5,025 nucleotides of DNA, from assembly GCA_018399395.1 (NCBI GenBank), contig JAGYOI010000137.1:1-5025 (forward strand). The letters are read 5' to 3'. A program made the translations under genes and the position numbers. Below the pieces are notes generated by a model. The model was not told the origin of the DNA. It searched no databases and saw only the letters and a program-made list of their open reading frames with translations. The DNA comes from Prolixibacteraceae bacterium. GTDB taxonomy: Bacteria > Bacteroidota > Bacteroidia > Bacteroidales > Prolixibacteraceae. Positions 1 through 5,025 of the stretch are shown one piece after another (position 1 is the first letter of the stretch; every line of letters starts with the position of its first letter).

Positions 1-2
1 CA

Positions 3-257
3 GAACTTTCATTTTTTTCTTTTGAAGGTGATACGGTTTTTAATACCACAGCGTTTAATGGTGTCCCGGCCGGAAACCGAATTGGCGAAAGCGGATCCTT
101 TGGCAACATGGGCAGCAATGCCTACTGGTGGTGCAATACCGATGAAGGTAAAGATAAACTTTGGGTTCGAAATATTTTCTATGCCAGCAATCATTTCATC
201 AAAAACAGTTATTCTTAAAATTACGGTTTTTCCATCCATTATATAAAAGACAATTAA
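3..257 (+). pseudogene. C-terminal end of a FISUMP-domain (lectin-fold) protein, cut short by an in-frame stop
   Basis: The reading frame is open from the left edge, so the 5' end lies outside the window. It carries the hallmarks of the Fibrobacter succinogenes major paralogous domain (FISUMP, a C-type-lectin-like fold of surface proteins in Bacteroidota and Fibrobacteres): a FNGVPAGNR segment, a GSFGNMGSNAYWWCNT segment matching the family's G-F-x-x-x-G-x-x-A-Y-W-W-S-S-T pattern, and then an aromatic-rich strand (LWVRNIFYASN). Translation stops at TAA 216-218 after KNSYS. The same frame then continues NYGFSIHYIKDN to a second TAA at 255-257, and this matches the usual family end (YGFSVRC-x-KD). 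One A-to-T change (AAA to TAA) would explain the stop. The protein made would lack about the last 12 residues and probably the final beta strand; a sequencing error is the alternative. The second TAA touches the ATG of the next gene, which suggests an ancestral co-transcribed pair. Ligand and function are unknown. The family call is from pattern memory; the stop is seen directly. Confidence 0.7.
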
Positions 258-2660
258 ATGAAAAAAGTTAAAGCATTCTTCTTCGCATTATTCGTGTTAT
301 TAACTTGCCATATAAATGCGCAACTAGTACTTAACAAAATAAAACCGAAACTATTAAATCAAGAATGGGATGCTCAATGGATAACACAAACCGTTTATAA
401 AGCCATGCCGGGTTTCCCTACAGTATGCTTATTCAGAAAAACATTCCATATCAATAATTTAACCAACGAGTTTCTAATTAACATTTCAGCAGACAATCGT
501 TACAAGTTATATATAAACAACAACTATGTTGGTAATGGGCCGGCTCGGTCGGTCCCCACCCACTGGAACTTCGAAACCTATGACCTTTCGTCTTATCTTG
601 TAAAAGGTGAGAATATATTAGCAGTACAAGTATGGACATACGGTAATGACCTTAAACCCTGGGGGCAAACAACGGGCGGTCAATTGGGATTAATTGTACA
701 AGGCAACAGCAATGAAGAAAAAATTATTAATACCAACCAAACATGGGAAGTAACTACCAGCAATGCTTATGATTTCAAAAAAGTTACAAGTGATATTTTT
801 CACCACTTAACAGGTGTAGGGCCATGCGAGATTTTTGATGCTTCAAAACATTTTTGGGATTGGAACAACAACAACAATGATACTATTTGGCAACAGGCCG
901 CAACCTTAATTAACGGTTATCCGGCAAAATCAAGTAAAAACTGTGATGTTTGGTCACTTGAACCAAGGATTATACCTCAATTGGAATATAAAAAACAACG
1001 AATTGAAAATATTGAAAGATCATCACTATACTTGACCGACTATATGTTTGACGGAAAATCGGTATTGGAAATTCCTGCCAATACACAGGCTAGCATTCTG
1101 TTTGATAATGAAACACTAAATGTGGGTTACCCAAATCTTATTGTTGATAAGGGCAATCAAAGTAAAATACGCTTAACTTACGCCGAAGCTTTATTCGACA
1201 AAAACAATGTAAAGCACCATCGCGATAGTGTAGCAAACATGGAAATTAAAGGTTATTACGATGAATTTATAGCAGATGGTGCTTGCCGACATTTTGAAAC
1301 CCTGTGGTTTAAAACCTACCGTTATGTTCAGCTTGATATAGAAACAAAAGACGAACCTTTGGTGATCAATGATTTTTATATTTGCCAGTCGGTTTATCCT
1401 TTTGAAAAGAAAGCTGAATTCAGTTGCTCCGATCCTGAATTGGAAAAGATTTTCAATGTTGGTTGGCGAACAGCCCGCTTATGTGCTTTAGAAAACTATG
1501 TTGATTGCCCGTATTACGAACAAGTTCAATATTTTGGTGACCAAAACATATCAAACCCAATTACTGTATGGTTAAGTGGCGACTCTCGATTAATGAAATC
1601 TACTATTTTGCAGGCTGTTTATAGTCAAACCCCCGACAAACTTACCACAGCAGCTTCACCCGGATCAAATACAGTAATCCCATTCTATTCAATTACAGTT
1701 ATTGGCATTATGAACAATTATCTTGAATACAGTGGAGATGCTGAATTTATTGCGATGCATGCTTCATTAATTGACGATATTTTGATGTGGTACAATAAAA
1801 AAATAAACAACAATGGTATGCTTGGACCAATGAGTTATTGGAATTTTGTTGATTGCAACAATTCATGGCCATGGGATCCTGACCAGAACTCAATTTGTGA
1901 ACCGGAAGGAACTAAAAACGGGAATTCATCAATTTTAACCCTGCAATACGTTTATGGTCTGCAATTGGCTGCCAAGATATTTGCTTATCTGGGAGACCAA
2001 GAAAAATCGGCAAGCTATTCGCAAAAAGCCGAGATAATCAAACAGGCGGTTTATGAGCACTGCTGGGACGATAAGAAACAATACATTGCAGATACGCCCG
2101 ACAAAAATAGCTTTAGCCAACATGCCAATATCTTTGCTGTACTTGTTAAAATGTTTAATTCTGAGATAAGCAAAAGCATCCTTGAAAGACTAATTCACGA
2201 TAAAACATTAACGCAAACAAGTTTGCAATACCAGGCTTATTTTCATAAATGCCTGATTCAAGAAAATTTGGTGTCAGAATATACTAATTACCTTGGTAAA
2301 TGGCGCAATCTAATAGCACAAGGGTTTTCTACATTCCCCGAATACCCCGAAACAGATACGCGTTCCGATTGCCATGCATGGTCAGCTTATCCTGCAATCG
2401 AAATGTTTAGCATCATTTGTGGTATTCAAATAACAGAACCCGGCTTTAAGGCTGTAAAAATTGAACCATGTTTAAACAATTTAGAATGGGTTAAAGCAAA
2501 ATTACCATGGAAAAATGGTTTTATTGAAGTTGATTTAAAGAATGAAAAAAATCACCTCTCAGGATTTATTAAAATTCCTGAAGGTTTAGAAGCTGATATC
2601 CTAATCAATGGAAATCGACACATTGCCAAAGGTAAGGACAATACATATACTTTTAAATAA
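258..2660 (+). CDS. Exported GH78-like alpha-L-rhamnosidase (six-hairpin glycoside hydrolase)
   Basis: An 800-residue protein, likely an inverting glycosidase releasing alpha-L-rhamnose from plant or algal polysaccharides or glycosides in the periplasm. Residues 1-21 form a signal peptide (KK, then a Phe/Leu-rich core, cleavage expected after INA-21). Cys17 sits in LLTC, a poor lipobox, so a soluble protein is more likely than a lipoprotein. Residues about 36-150 form the N-terminal beta-sandwich of bacterial rhamnosidases (SADNRYKLYINN at 77 onward). A second sandwich precedes the (alpha/alpha)6 catalytic barrel from about 390 to 715. The barrel has D416-C-P-x-x-E421-x6-D428, with the acidic spacing known from GH78 enzymes, and a second acidic site at TFPE695-YPE698, followed by TRSDCHAW (701-708). 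The last 80 residues form the C-terminal sandwich. Length is normal for the family. No T9SS tail is present. The start is ATG 258, directly after the upstream TAA, with no Shine-Dalgarno site, as is common in this phylum. Substrate is not deducible; no SusC/SusD partner is visible. Confidence 0.88.
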   Translation: MKKVKAFFFALFVLLTCHINAQLVLNKIKPKLLNQEWDAQWITQTVYKAMPGFPTVCLFRKTFHINNLTNEFLINISADNRYKLYINNNYVGNGPARSVPTHWNFETYDLSSYLVKGENILAVQVWTYGNDLKPWGQTTGGQLGLIVQGNSNEEKIINTNQTWEVTTSNAYDFKKVTSDIFHHLTGVGPCEIFDASKHFWDWNNNNNDTIWQQAATLINGYPAKSSKNCDVWSLEPRIIPQLEYKKQRIENIERSSLYLTDYMFDGKSVLEIPANTQASILFDNETLNVGYPNLIVDKGNQSKIRLTYAEALFDKNNVKHHRDSVANMEIKGYYDEFIADGACRHFETLWFKTYRYVQLDIETKDEPLVINDFYICQSVYPFEKKAEFSCSDPELEKIFNVGWRTARLCALENYVDCPYYEQVQYFGDQNISNPITVWLSGDSRLMKSTILQAVYSQTPDKLTTAASPGSNTVIPFYSITVIGIMNNYLEYSGDAEFIAMHASLIDDILMWYNKKINNNGMLGPMSYWNFVDCNNSWPWDPDQNSICEPEGTKNGNSSILTLQYVYGLQLAAKIFAYLGDQEKSASYSQKAEIIKQAVYEHCWDDKKQYIADTPDKNSFSQHANIFAVLVKMFNSEISKSILERLIHDKTLTQTSLQYQAYFHKCLIQENLVSEYTNYLGKWRNLIAQGFSTFPEYPETDTRSDCHAWSAYPAIEMFSIICGIQITEPGFKAVKIEPCLNNLEWVKAKLPWKNGFIEVDLKNEKNHLSGFIKIPEGLEADILINGNRHIAKGKDNTYTFK

Positions 2661-2795
2661 CTCCATTTTTATATTTAATTACTATACGACAAGGTAAAAA
2701 ACCACAAACTCTTTTATGCTGATAATGAATTTACTATATGTTGAGTGCAGCAGCAATAACAATGACATTATCATGAACCGCGACGATGTTTTTAA

Positions 2796-3026
2796 TATAA
2801 CTCAGGCATTAATAACGCCTCACAATCCGATCGTTTAAATATCCTGGCATACTGTAACGGTGAAATTGCCATTCTTGATTCAATTGAGGCTGTTCGTGCA
2901 GATGGAATGGCACAGGTAACACTTCCGTTTGGAGCCGGTGTTGAGGCTCATGTTTATGCTTTCTTCGAAAACGAGGCTAAAACATCTTATTCGAAAGACC
3001 AGTATGCCTTCGTTGAGGTATCATAA
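2796..3026 (+). pseudogene. 5'-truncated remnant of a DUF6266-like protein
   Basis: A frame without an upstream start runs from just after a TAA (2793-2795) to TAA 3024-3026, encoding 76 residues. The order YNSGINNASQSDRLNILAY, then VRADGMAQVTLP, then EAHVYAFF and a closing SKDQYAF strand resembles the C-terminal domain of DUF6266 proteins. These are of unknown function, are common in Bacteroidota and usually exceed 200 residues. The only in-frame ATG is internal, so this is probably the tail of a gene whose 5' part was lost or frameshifted. Upstream bases 2661-2795 hold no convincing coding sequence, promoter or terminator: only a 40-codon open frame (2716-2838) overlapping this one out of phase, and an 8-bp inverted repeat (TGATAATG at 2720-2727, CATTATCA at 2766-2773) without a T-tract. 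The protein frame is seen directly; the family name is from memory and moderately sure. Confidence 0.55.
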
Positions 3027-3030
3027 GAAA

Positions 3031-3060
3031 GCATTTTAATGCATTTTAAAGCATCAAAAC
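3031..3060 (+). repeat. Short 10-bp tandem repeat after the DUF6266-like remnant
   Basis: Starting 4 bp after the remnant's stop there are two near-identical copies, GCATTTTAAT and GCATTTTAAA, and a degenerate third, GCATCAAAAC. The first two units also contain GCAT-TTTA-ATGC, a weak self-complementary stretch. No function is evident; replication slippage in AT-rich DNA is a sufficient explanation. Confidence 0.6.
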
Positions 3061-3097
3061 CGGCACATTAAATAATGCTTGCACGGCACACACAAAA

Positions 3098-3131
3098 AAA
3101 AGGAGCTTATCCATTTAGGAAAGCCCCTTTT
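3098..3131 (-). terminator. Rho-independent terminator, minus strand
   Basis: The arms AAAAGGAGCTT (3098-3108) and AAGCCCCTTTT (3121-3131) pair over 11 positions. Inner TCC (3110-3112) and GGA (3118-3120) extend the stem after a one-base bulge, leaving a 5-base loop. Read on the minus strand the single imperfect pair becomes a G-U wobble and the stem runs straight into a tract of eight T, so this direction is favoured. On the plus strand the same pair is an A-C mismatch and the T-tract is only four bases. It lies about 20 bp past the stop of the minus-strand T9SS tail, as expected for that gene's own terminator. It would now end any transcript of the truncated operon to the right. Confidence 0.8.
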
Positions 3132-3151
3132 AAAATTAAACTAACTATGAA

Positions 3152-3217
3152 TTATCTTTTTATAAATCTTGTTGATCTATTTCCAACCTTTATCATATAA
3201 ACACCTGGCCGGGAGTC
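3152..3217 (-). pseudogene. Orphan T9SS C-terminal sorting tail (gene remnant)
   Basis: On the minus strand, codons 3208 down to 3155 read PGVYMIKVGNRSTRFIKR and end at TAA (3154-3152). This is the classic end of a type A type IX secretion sorting domain: G-V/I-Y-x-(hydrophobic)-K-V, then a turn, then a basic strand closing with K-R. Such tails end large cell-surface or secreted proteins of Bacteroidota. Here the frame has only three more codons upstream (DSR) before a TAG at 3220-3218, and these already lie in the GC-rich block, so the rest of the gene is gone. A terminator follows about 20 bp downstream, which supports a genuine former gene end. The identity of the lost protein cannot be told. 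Confidence 0.72.
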
Positions 3218-3359
3218 CTACACCGAGATGCAATGCCGCAACGCCAAGATCGCCGAAGCGGAGGCCGCTTACTCATCCGCTCGCGCTGCGTGCGACGACG
3301 TGTTTTATTTCGCGAATTATTTTCTTGTTTTTCTTATCCCAAAAAATATGTTTAATATA
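3207..3359. other. Foreign-looking block: GC-rich island plus AT-rich flank between two broken genes
   Basis: Bases 3207-3300 contain 63 G or C in 94 (67%), sharply above the AT-rich neighbours. They are followed by a very AT-rich stretch (3301-3359). The left limit is where homology to the T9SS tail ends, and the right limit is where homology to the acyl-CoA synthetase ends. Inside are a perfect 6-bp stem with 3-base loop (AAGCGG-AGG-CCGCTT, 3256-3270) and a direct repeat of GCAAYGCC. Hexamer ATATAA lies just outside the left edge (3195-3200) and at the right edge (3355-3360), which in AT-rich DNA may be chance. I found no terminal inverted repeats, transposase or integron attC core. Overlapping open frames exist on both strands but none looks like a protein. 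It may be a dispersed repeat, a recombination scar or an assembly join. Confidence 0.5.
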
Positions 3360-3920
3360 AGTGTCGTCAGGTGAAATGGCTTCGGCCATGAGTTCTACTT
3401 CAGTATCGTCGGAATGCATGCCCAGGAGCATAAGTTCGCGGGTTGTAAAAATGCCGCGTTTTTTTATGCTGCCAAAAGTTACGAGGTTTCGTAGATAAGG
3501 GTAGCTGTCAGATCGCAGATAGCCCCGTTCATTTTCTTCAAAGTTGGGGATGATCTTATTTAACCGGGCTAAAAAATCATCGGCATAAAACCCCAGCGTG
3601 TGTATTTTTTCTTCATGAAGGATGGAGACAATTTGTTCATCTTTCATTTTGGCATTAAGGGGAACCAGTAATGCCCCTATTTTGGCCAGTGCCAGAACAA
3701 CGGTCAGACAGTTGGTAGTGCCGGCAAGCATAAGGGCAACCGGCGTTTTTTTAGCCACATTGTTGTACAGGAGGCCTTTGGCCAGTAAGGTGGCTTTTTT
3801 GTTTAGCTCACCAATATTGAACACATTAATCTCGTCTTTAAAGGTCGAGATTACCTCTTCTGGATTTTCAAAAACTTTTTGCTCTATAAATCCGGCTAAA
3901 GTTGTAGGTGTGTGTTCCAT
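3273..3920 (-). pseudogene. Truncated AMP-binding acyl-CoA synthetase (N-terminal third only)
   Basis: The 215-residue frame begins like acyl-CoA synthetases/AMP-dependent ligases of the ANL superfamily, which activate carboxylic acids with ATP and load them on CoA. The helix-rich start (FIEQKVFENPEEVI), the segment NIGELNKKATLLAKGLL and the segment VALMLAGTTNCLTVVLALAKIGALLVPLN (about 61-89) are typical. Homology runs to SPDD (183-186), the stretch that normally leads directly into the P-loop TSGTTG-x-PKG. Instead the frame reads about 28 unrelated residues encoded by the AT-rich flank and GC-rich block, then TGA. Members are usually about 500-560 residues, so the P-loop, the later adenylate-binding motifs and the C-terminal lysine domain are all missing; no activity is expected. 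ATG 3920 lies 12 bp after the stop of the XRE-cupin gene, so the two form an operon. That pairing is, as far as I recall, recurrent in bacteria, and supports the identity. Acid substrate unknown. Confidence 0.8.
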
Positions 3921-3932
3921 AATTTATTGTTT

Positions 3933-4505
3933 TTATGAGGGTGTGTATATTACTGCAAGTATTTTGGCATTATTGTTATTGTATGCGTGCAGGTTGTGGT
4001 TTACAATTGAATCGTAATAAATGCTGTCGCCTTTATTCAGCACATAAACTTCTTTTCCATAATTAATTTCAATGGCGCCTTCAAGTACGTAAACAAATTC
4101 TTCGCCTTCGTGTGACGAGAGTTTGTGGTCGTTACTGTCATCGGGCTTTATGTCAATAATGAAGGGTTCCATGTGTCGCCCGGCTTTGTCGCTTGCCAAG
4201 GCGAAAAAATCCATGTGTGAGCGGGCTTTAAGGTTTTTGTTAGAAAAGCTTGCGCTACGGTTTTTTTCTTCGGCAAAGGTTACCACAGGTCCCATTTTCT
4301 CACTGTCGTCGATAAAGGTTGAAAGGCTAACACCCAGCGAACGTGCAATTTTTATGAGCGGTGCCAGCGATGGGAGTATTTTGTTTTCCTCTATGAGCTG
4401 GATTTGTTTATCATCAAGATTACAACGCAGTGACAGTTCCCCGATGTCGATATTTCTCGACACCCTTATTTGCTTTATTTTATCGCCAATACCCTGTTTT
4501 TCCAT
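3933..4505 (-). CDS. XRE-family regulator with C-terminal cupin domain
   Basis: A 190-residue cytoplasmic transcription regulator. Residues about 6-64 are a Cro/C1-type helix-turn-helix (IGDKIKQIRVSRNIDIGELS, ending in RSLGVSLSTFI). After a linker, residues about 114-188 form a small cupin barrel: HEGEEFVYVLEG (132-143) is cupin motif 1, and GDSIYYDSIVNHNLHAY (159-175) covers motif 2 with H170 and H173. The cupin presumably senses a small ligand; motif 1 keeps one His and two Glu, so metal binding is possible but not certain. Start: the frame can be extended 11 codons to a TTG at 4538, but that TTG overlaps the -7-like box TATTTTTG, so ATG 4505, giving MEKQGIGDKI, is preferred and matches usual family starts. 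It is the first gene of a minus-strand operon with the acyl-CoA synthetase and may control it and itself. With the synthetase broken, its target in this genome is unclear. Confidence 0.88.
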   Translation of the reverse strand: MEKQGIGDKIKQIRVSRNIDIGELSLRCNLDDKQIQLIEENKILPSLAPLIKIARSLGVSLSTFIDDSEKMGPVVTFAEEKNRSASFSNKNLKARSHMDFFALASDKAGRHMEPFIIDIKPDDSNDHKLSSHEGEEFVYVLEGAIEINYGKEVYVLNKGDSIYYDSIVNHNLHAYNNNNAKILAVIYTPS

Positions 4506-4535
4506 TACTTCGTGTTTATAAAATTGTAGGTAAAA

Positions 4536-4543
4536 CAAAAATA
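4536..4543 (-). promoter_or_regulatory. Bacteroidota-type -7 box for the XRE-cupin operon
   Basis: On the minus strand the bases TATTTTTG match the TAnnTTTG -7 element of Bacteroidota sigma-ABfr promoters, 30 bp upstream of ATG 4505. No clear TTTG -33 element is seen at the usual spacing, so this is a moderate call. Its overlap with the alternative TTG start at 4538 argues against that start. Confidence 0.45.
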
Positions 4544-4596
4544 TCGAAAAAAAGATGAATAACAGGGTATTTTGGGGAAAATGTGAGATGGTGTAG

Positions 4597-4647
4597 TGTT
4601 TGAAAAATCTTTTGGGCTAATATTTCGAATGGTTTAAATGTTTGAAA
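4597..4647. repeat. Two direct copies of TGTTTGAAA in the divergent intergenic region
   Basis: Identical 9-mers lie at 4597-4605 and 4639-4647, 42 bp apart start to start, or about four helical turns. They sit between the XRE-cupin operon and the fumarate hydratase gene, where an operator for the regulator could be expected. In AT-rich DNA this may be chance. Confidence 0.3.
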
Positions 4648-4718
4648 CTTTCCATTACTTTTTCATCAAATCGTAATTTTTCATTTGCCTATAATGATTA
4701 CCAGAATCTGTGATTACG

Positions 4719-4726
4719 TATATTTG
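4719..4726 (+). promoter_or_regulatory. Bacteroidota-type -7 box for the fumarate hydratase gene
   Basis: TATATTTG, followed by C, matches the TAnnTTTG(C) -7 element and lies 33 bp upstream of ATG 4760, giving a short leader of roughly 25-30 bases. A good -33 TTTG at 19-21 bp is not visible. A direct repeat TGATTAC (4695-4701 and 4711-4717) sits just upstream and might be a regulator site. Confidence 0.55.
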
Positions 4727-4731
4727 CACTT

Positions 4732-4751
4732 CATTAAAAACCATTAAAAAC
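4732..4751 (+). repeat. Perfect 10-bp tandem repeat in the fumarate hydratase leader
   Basis: Two exact adjacent copies of CATTAAAAAC lie between the -7 box and the ATG, ending 8 bp before it. There is no Shine-Dalgarno site; the A-rich, unstructured leader is typical for translation start in Bacteroidota, and the duplication adds to that A-richness. Confidence 0.7.
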
Positions 4752-4759
4752 AAGTGAAT

Positions 4760-5025
4760 ATGGCTGAGTTTATTTATCAGAAACCGTTTCCTATAAAAAA
4801 AGACACTACAAAGTACCGCTTGCTTACCAGCGACTATGTATCAACCGTAGAGTTCGACGGGCGTAAAATACTGAAAGTTGACCCGAAAGGACTGGAGTTG
4901 CTTTCGAAAGAGGCAATTGCCGATGTTTCATTTTATCTGCGCCCTTCACACCTTGAAAAAGTGCGTAGTATTCTTGATGACCCCGAAGCAACCGATAACG
5001 ACCGCTTTGTTGCGCACACTATGTT
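4760..5025 (+). CDS. Class I (iron-sulfur) fumarate hydratase, N-terminal part, runs off the right edge
   Basis: The first 88 codons are present. They read MAEFIYQKPFPIKKDTTKYR and continue with LLTSDYVSTVEFDG, ILKVDPKGLELLSKEAIADVSFYLRP and ILDDPEATDNDRFVA. This lines up closely with the start of FumA/FumB-type enzymes ([44 protein letters not shown] and DPEASENDKYVAL in Escherichia coli, from memory). The enzyme interconverts fumarate and L-malate in the cytosolic TCA or reductive branch, using an oxygen-sensitive [4Fe-4S] cluster. The cluster cysteines and active-site residues lie beyond the window, so integrity cannot be judged; the full protein should be about 540-550 residues. ATG 4760 is the natural start, with its own promoter-like box upstream. 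It is divergent from the XRE-cupin operon. I leave the symbol empty because fumA and fumB cannot be told apart here. Confidence 0.93.
   Translation, partial: MAEFIYQKPFPIKKDTTKYRLLTSDYVSTVEFDGRKILKVDPKGLELLSKEAIADVSFYLRPSHLEKVRSILDDPEATDNDRFVAHTM

Noticed and set aside
22..246. 74-residue plus-strand open frame and its minus-strand counterpart at 9-239
   Set aside because: Both overlap the FISUMP frame, which has clear family motifs; these two show none.
258..320. Lipoprotein signal at Cys17 of the rhamnosidase
   Set aside because: The residue before Cys is Thr, which fits the lipobox poorly, and a good ordinary cleavage site (INA) follows four residues later.
2716..2838. 40-codon open frame starting MLIMNLLYVE
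   Set aside because: Short, without recognisable features, and overlaps the DUF6266-like frame out of phase; possibly part of the decayed gene but not supportable as a gene.
3207..3359. Integron attC site or insertion sequence
   Set aside because: No GTTRRRY/RYYYAAC core pair, no terminal inverted repeats and no transposase reading frame were found.
3169..3360. 63-residue plus-strand open frame
   Set aside because: It is antisense to the T9SS tail, crosses the GC-rich block, has no start signal and mixes three unrelated compositions, so it is a chance frame.
3294..3368. Inverted hexamer pair GACGAC (3294-3299) and GTCGTC (3363-3368) flanking the AT-rich stretch
   Set aside because: Only six bases, and the second copy lies inside the synthetase coding sequence (Asp-Asp codons), so coincidence is the simplest explanation.
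3622..4521. Plus-strand open frames at 3622-4017 and 4123-4521
   Set aside because: They are antisense shadows of the synthetase and XRE-cupin genes, whose protein families are clear.

Overview
The window looks like a piece of a Bacteroidota genome, probably of the Bacteroidales/Marinilabiliales type; that rank is inference. The evidence is a FISUMP-type lectin-fold tail, a GH78 alpha-L-rhamnosidase-like enzyme with an export signal, the tail of a DUF6266-like protein, a type IX secretion (T9SS) C-terminal sorting tail, TAnnTTTG-type -7 promoter boxes, A-rich leaders without clear Shine-Dalgarno sites, and a class I fumarate hydratase start that reads like other Bacteroidota versions.

Left part (1-2660, + strand): the 3' end of a FISUMP-domain gene enters from the left and stops at an in-frame TAA (216-218). 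The lost C-terminal motif of the domain is still readable after that stop, up to a second TAA (255-257) that directly abuts the ATG of the 800-residue rhamnosidase-like gene. The rhamnosidase appears complete and is the only large intact gene in the window.

Middle part (2661-3362): a graveyard of gene ends. It holds a 5'-truncated DUF6266-like remnant (+), a short tandem repeat, a strong minus-strand terminator hairpin, and an 18-residue T9SS sorting tail (-) with nothing in front of it. Next comes a block of about 145 bp that begins with a 94-bp stretch of 67% GC. That block ends exactly where an AMP-binding acyl-CoA synthetase gene (-) loses homology, just before its P-loop. The head of one minus-strand gene is thus joined, through this block, to the tail and terminator of an unrelated one. 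This is either a real rearrangement scar with a dispersed repeat or an assembly misjoin at such a repeat.

Right part (3363-5025): a minus-strand operon of an XRE-cupin regulator and, 12 bp downstream, the truncated acyl-CoA synthetase. A divergent intergenic region of about 250 bp with a promoter-like box for each direction follows, then the start of a class I fumarate hydratase gene (+) that runs off the right edge. I saw no RNA genes, CRISPR arrays or transposase genes. No complete new system is visible; the most unusual part is the mosaic junction around 3152-3362.
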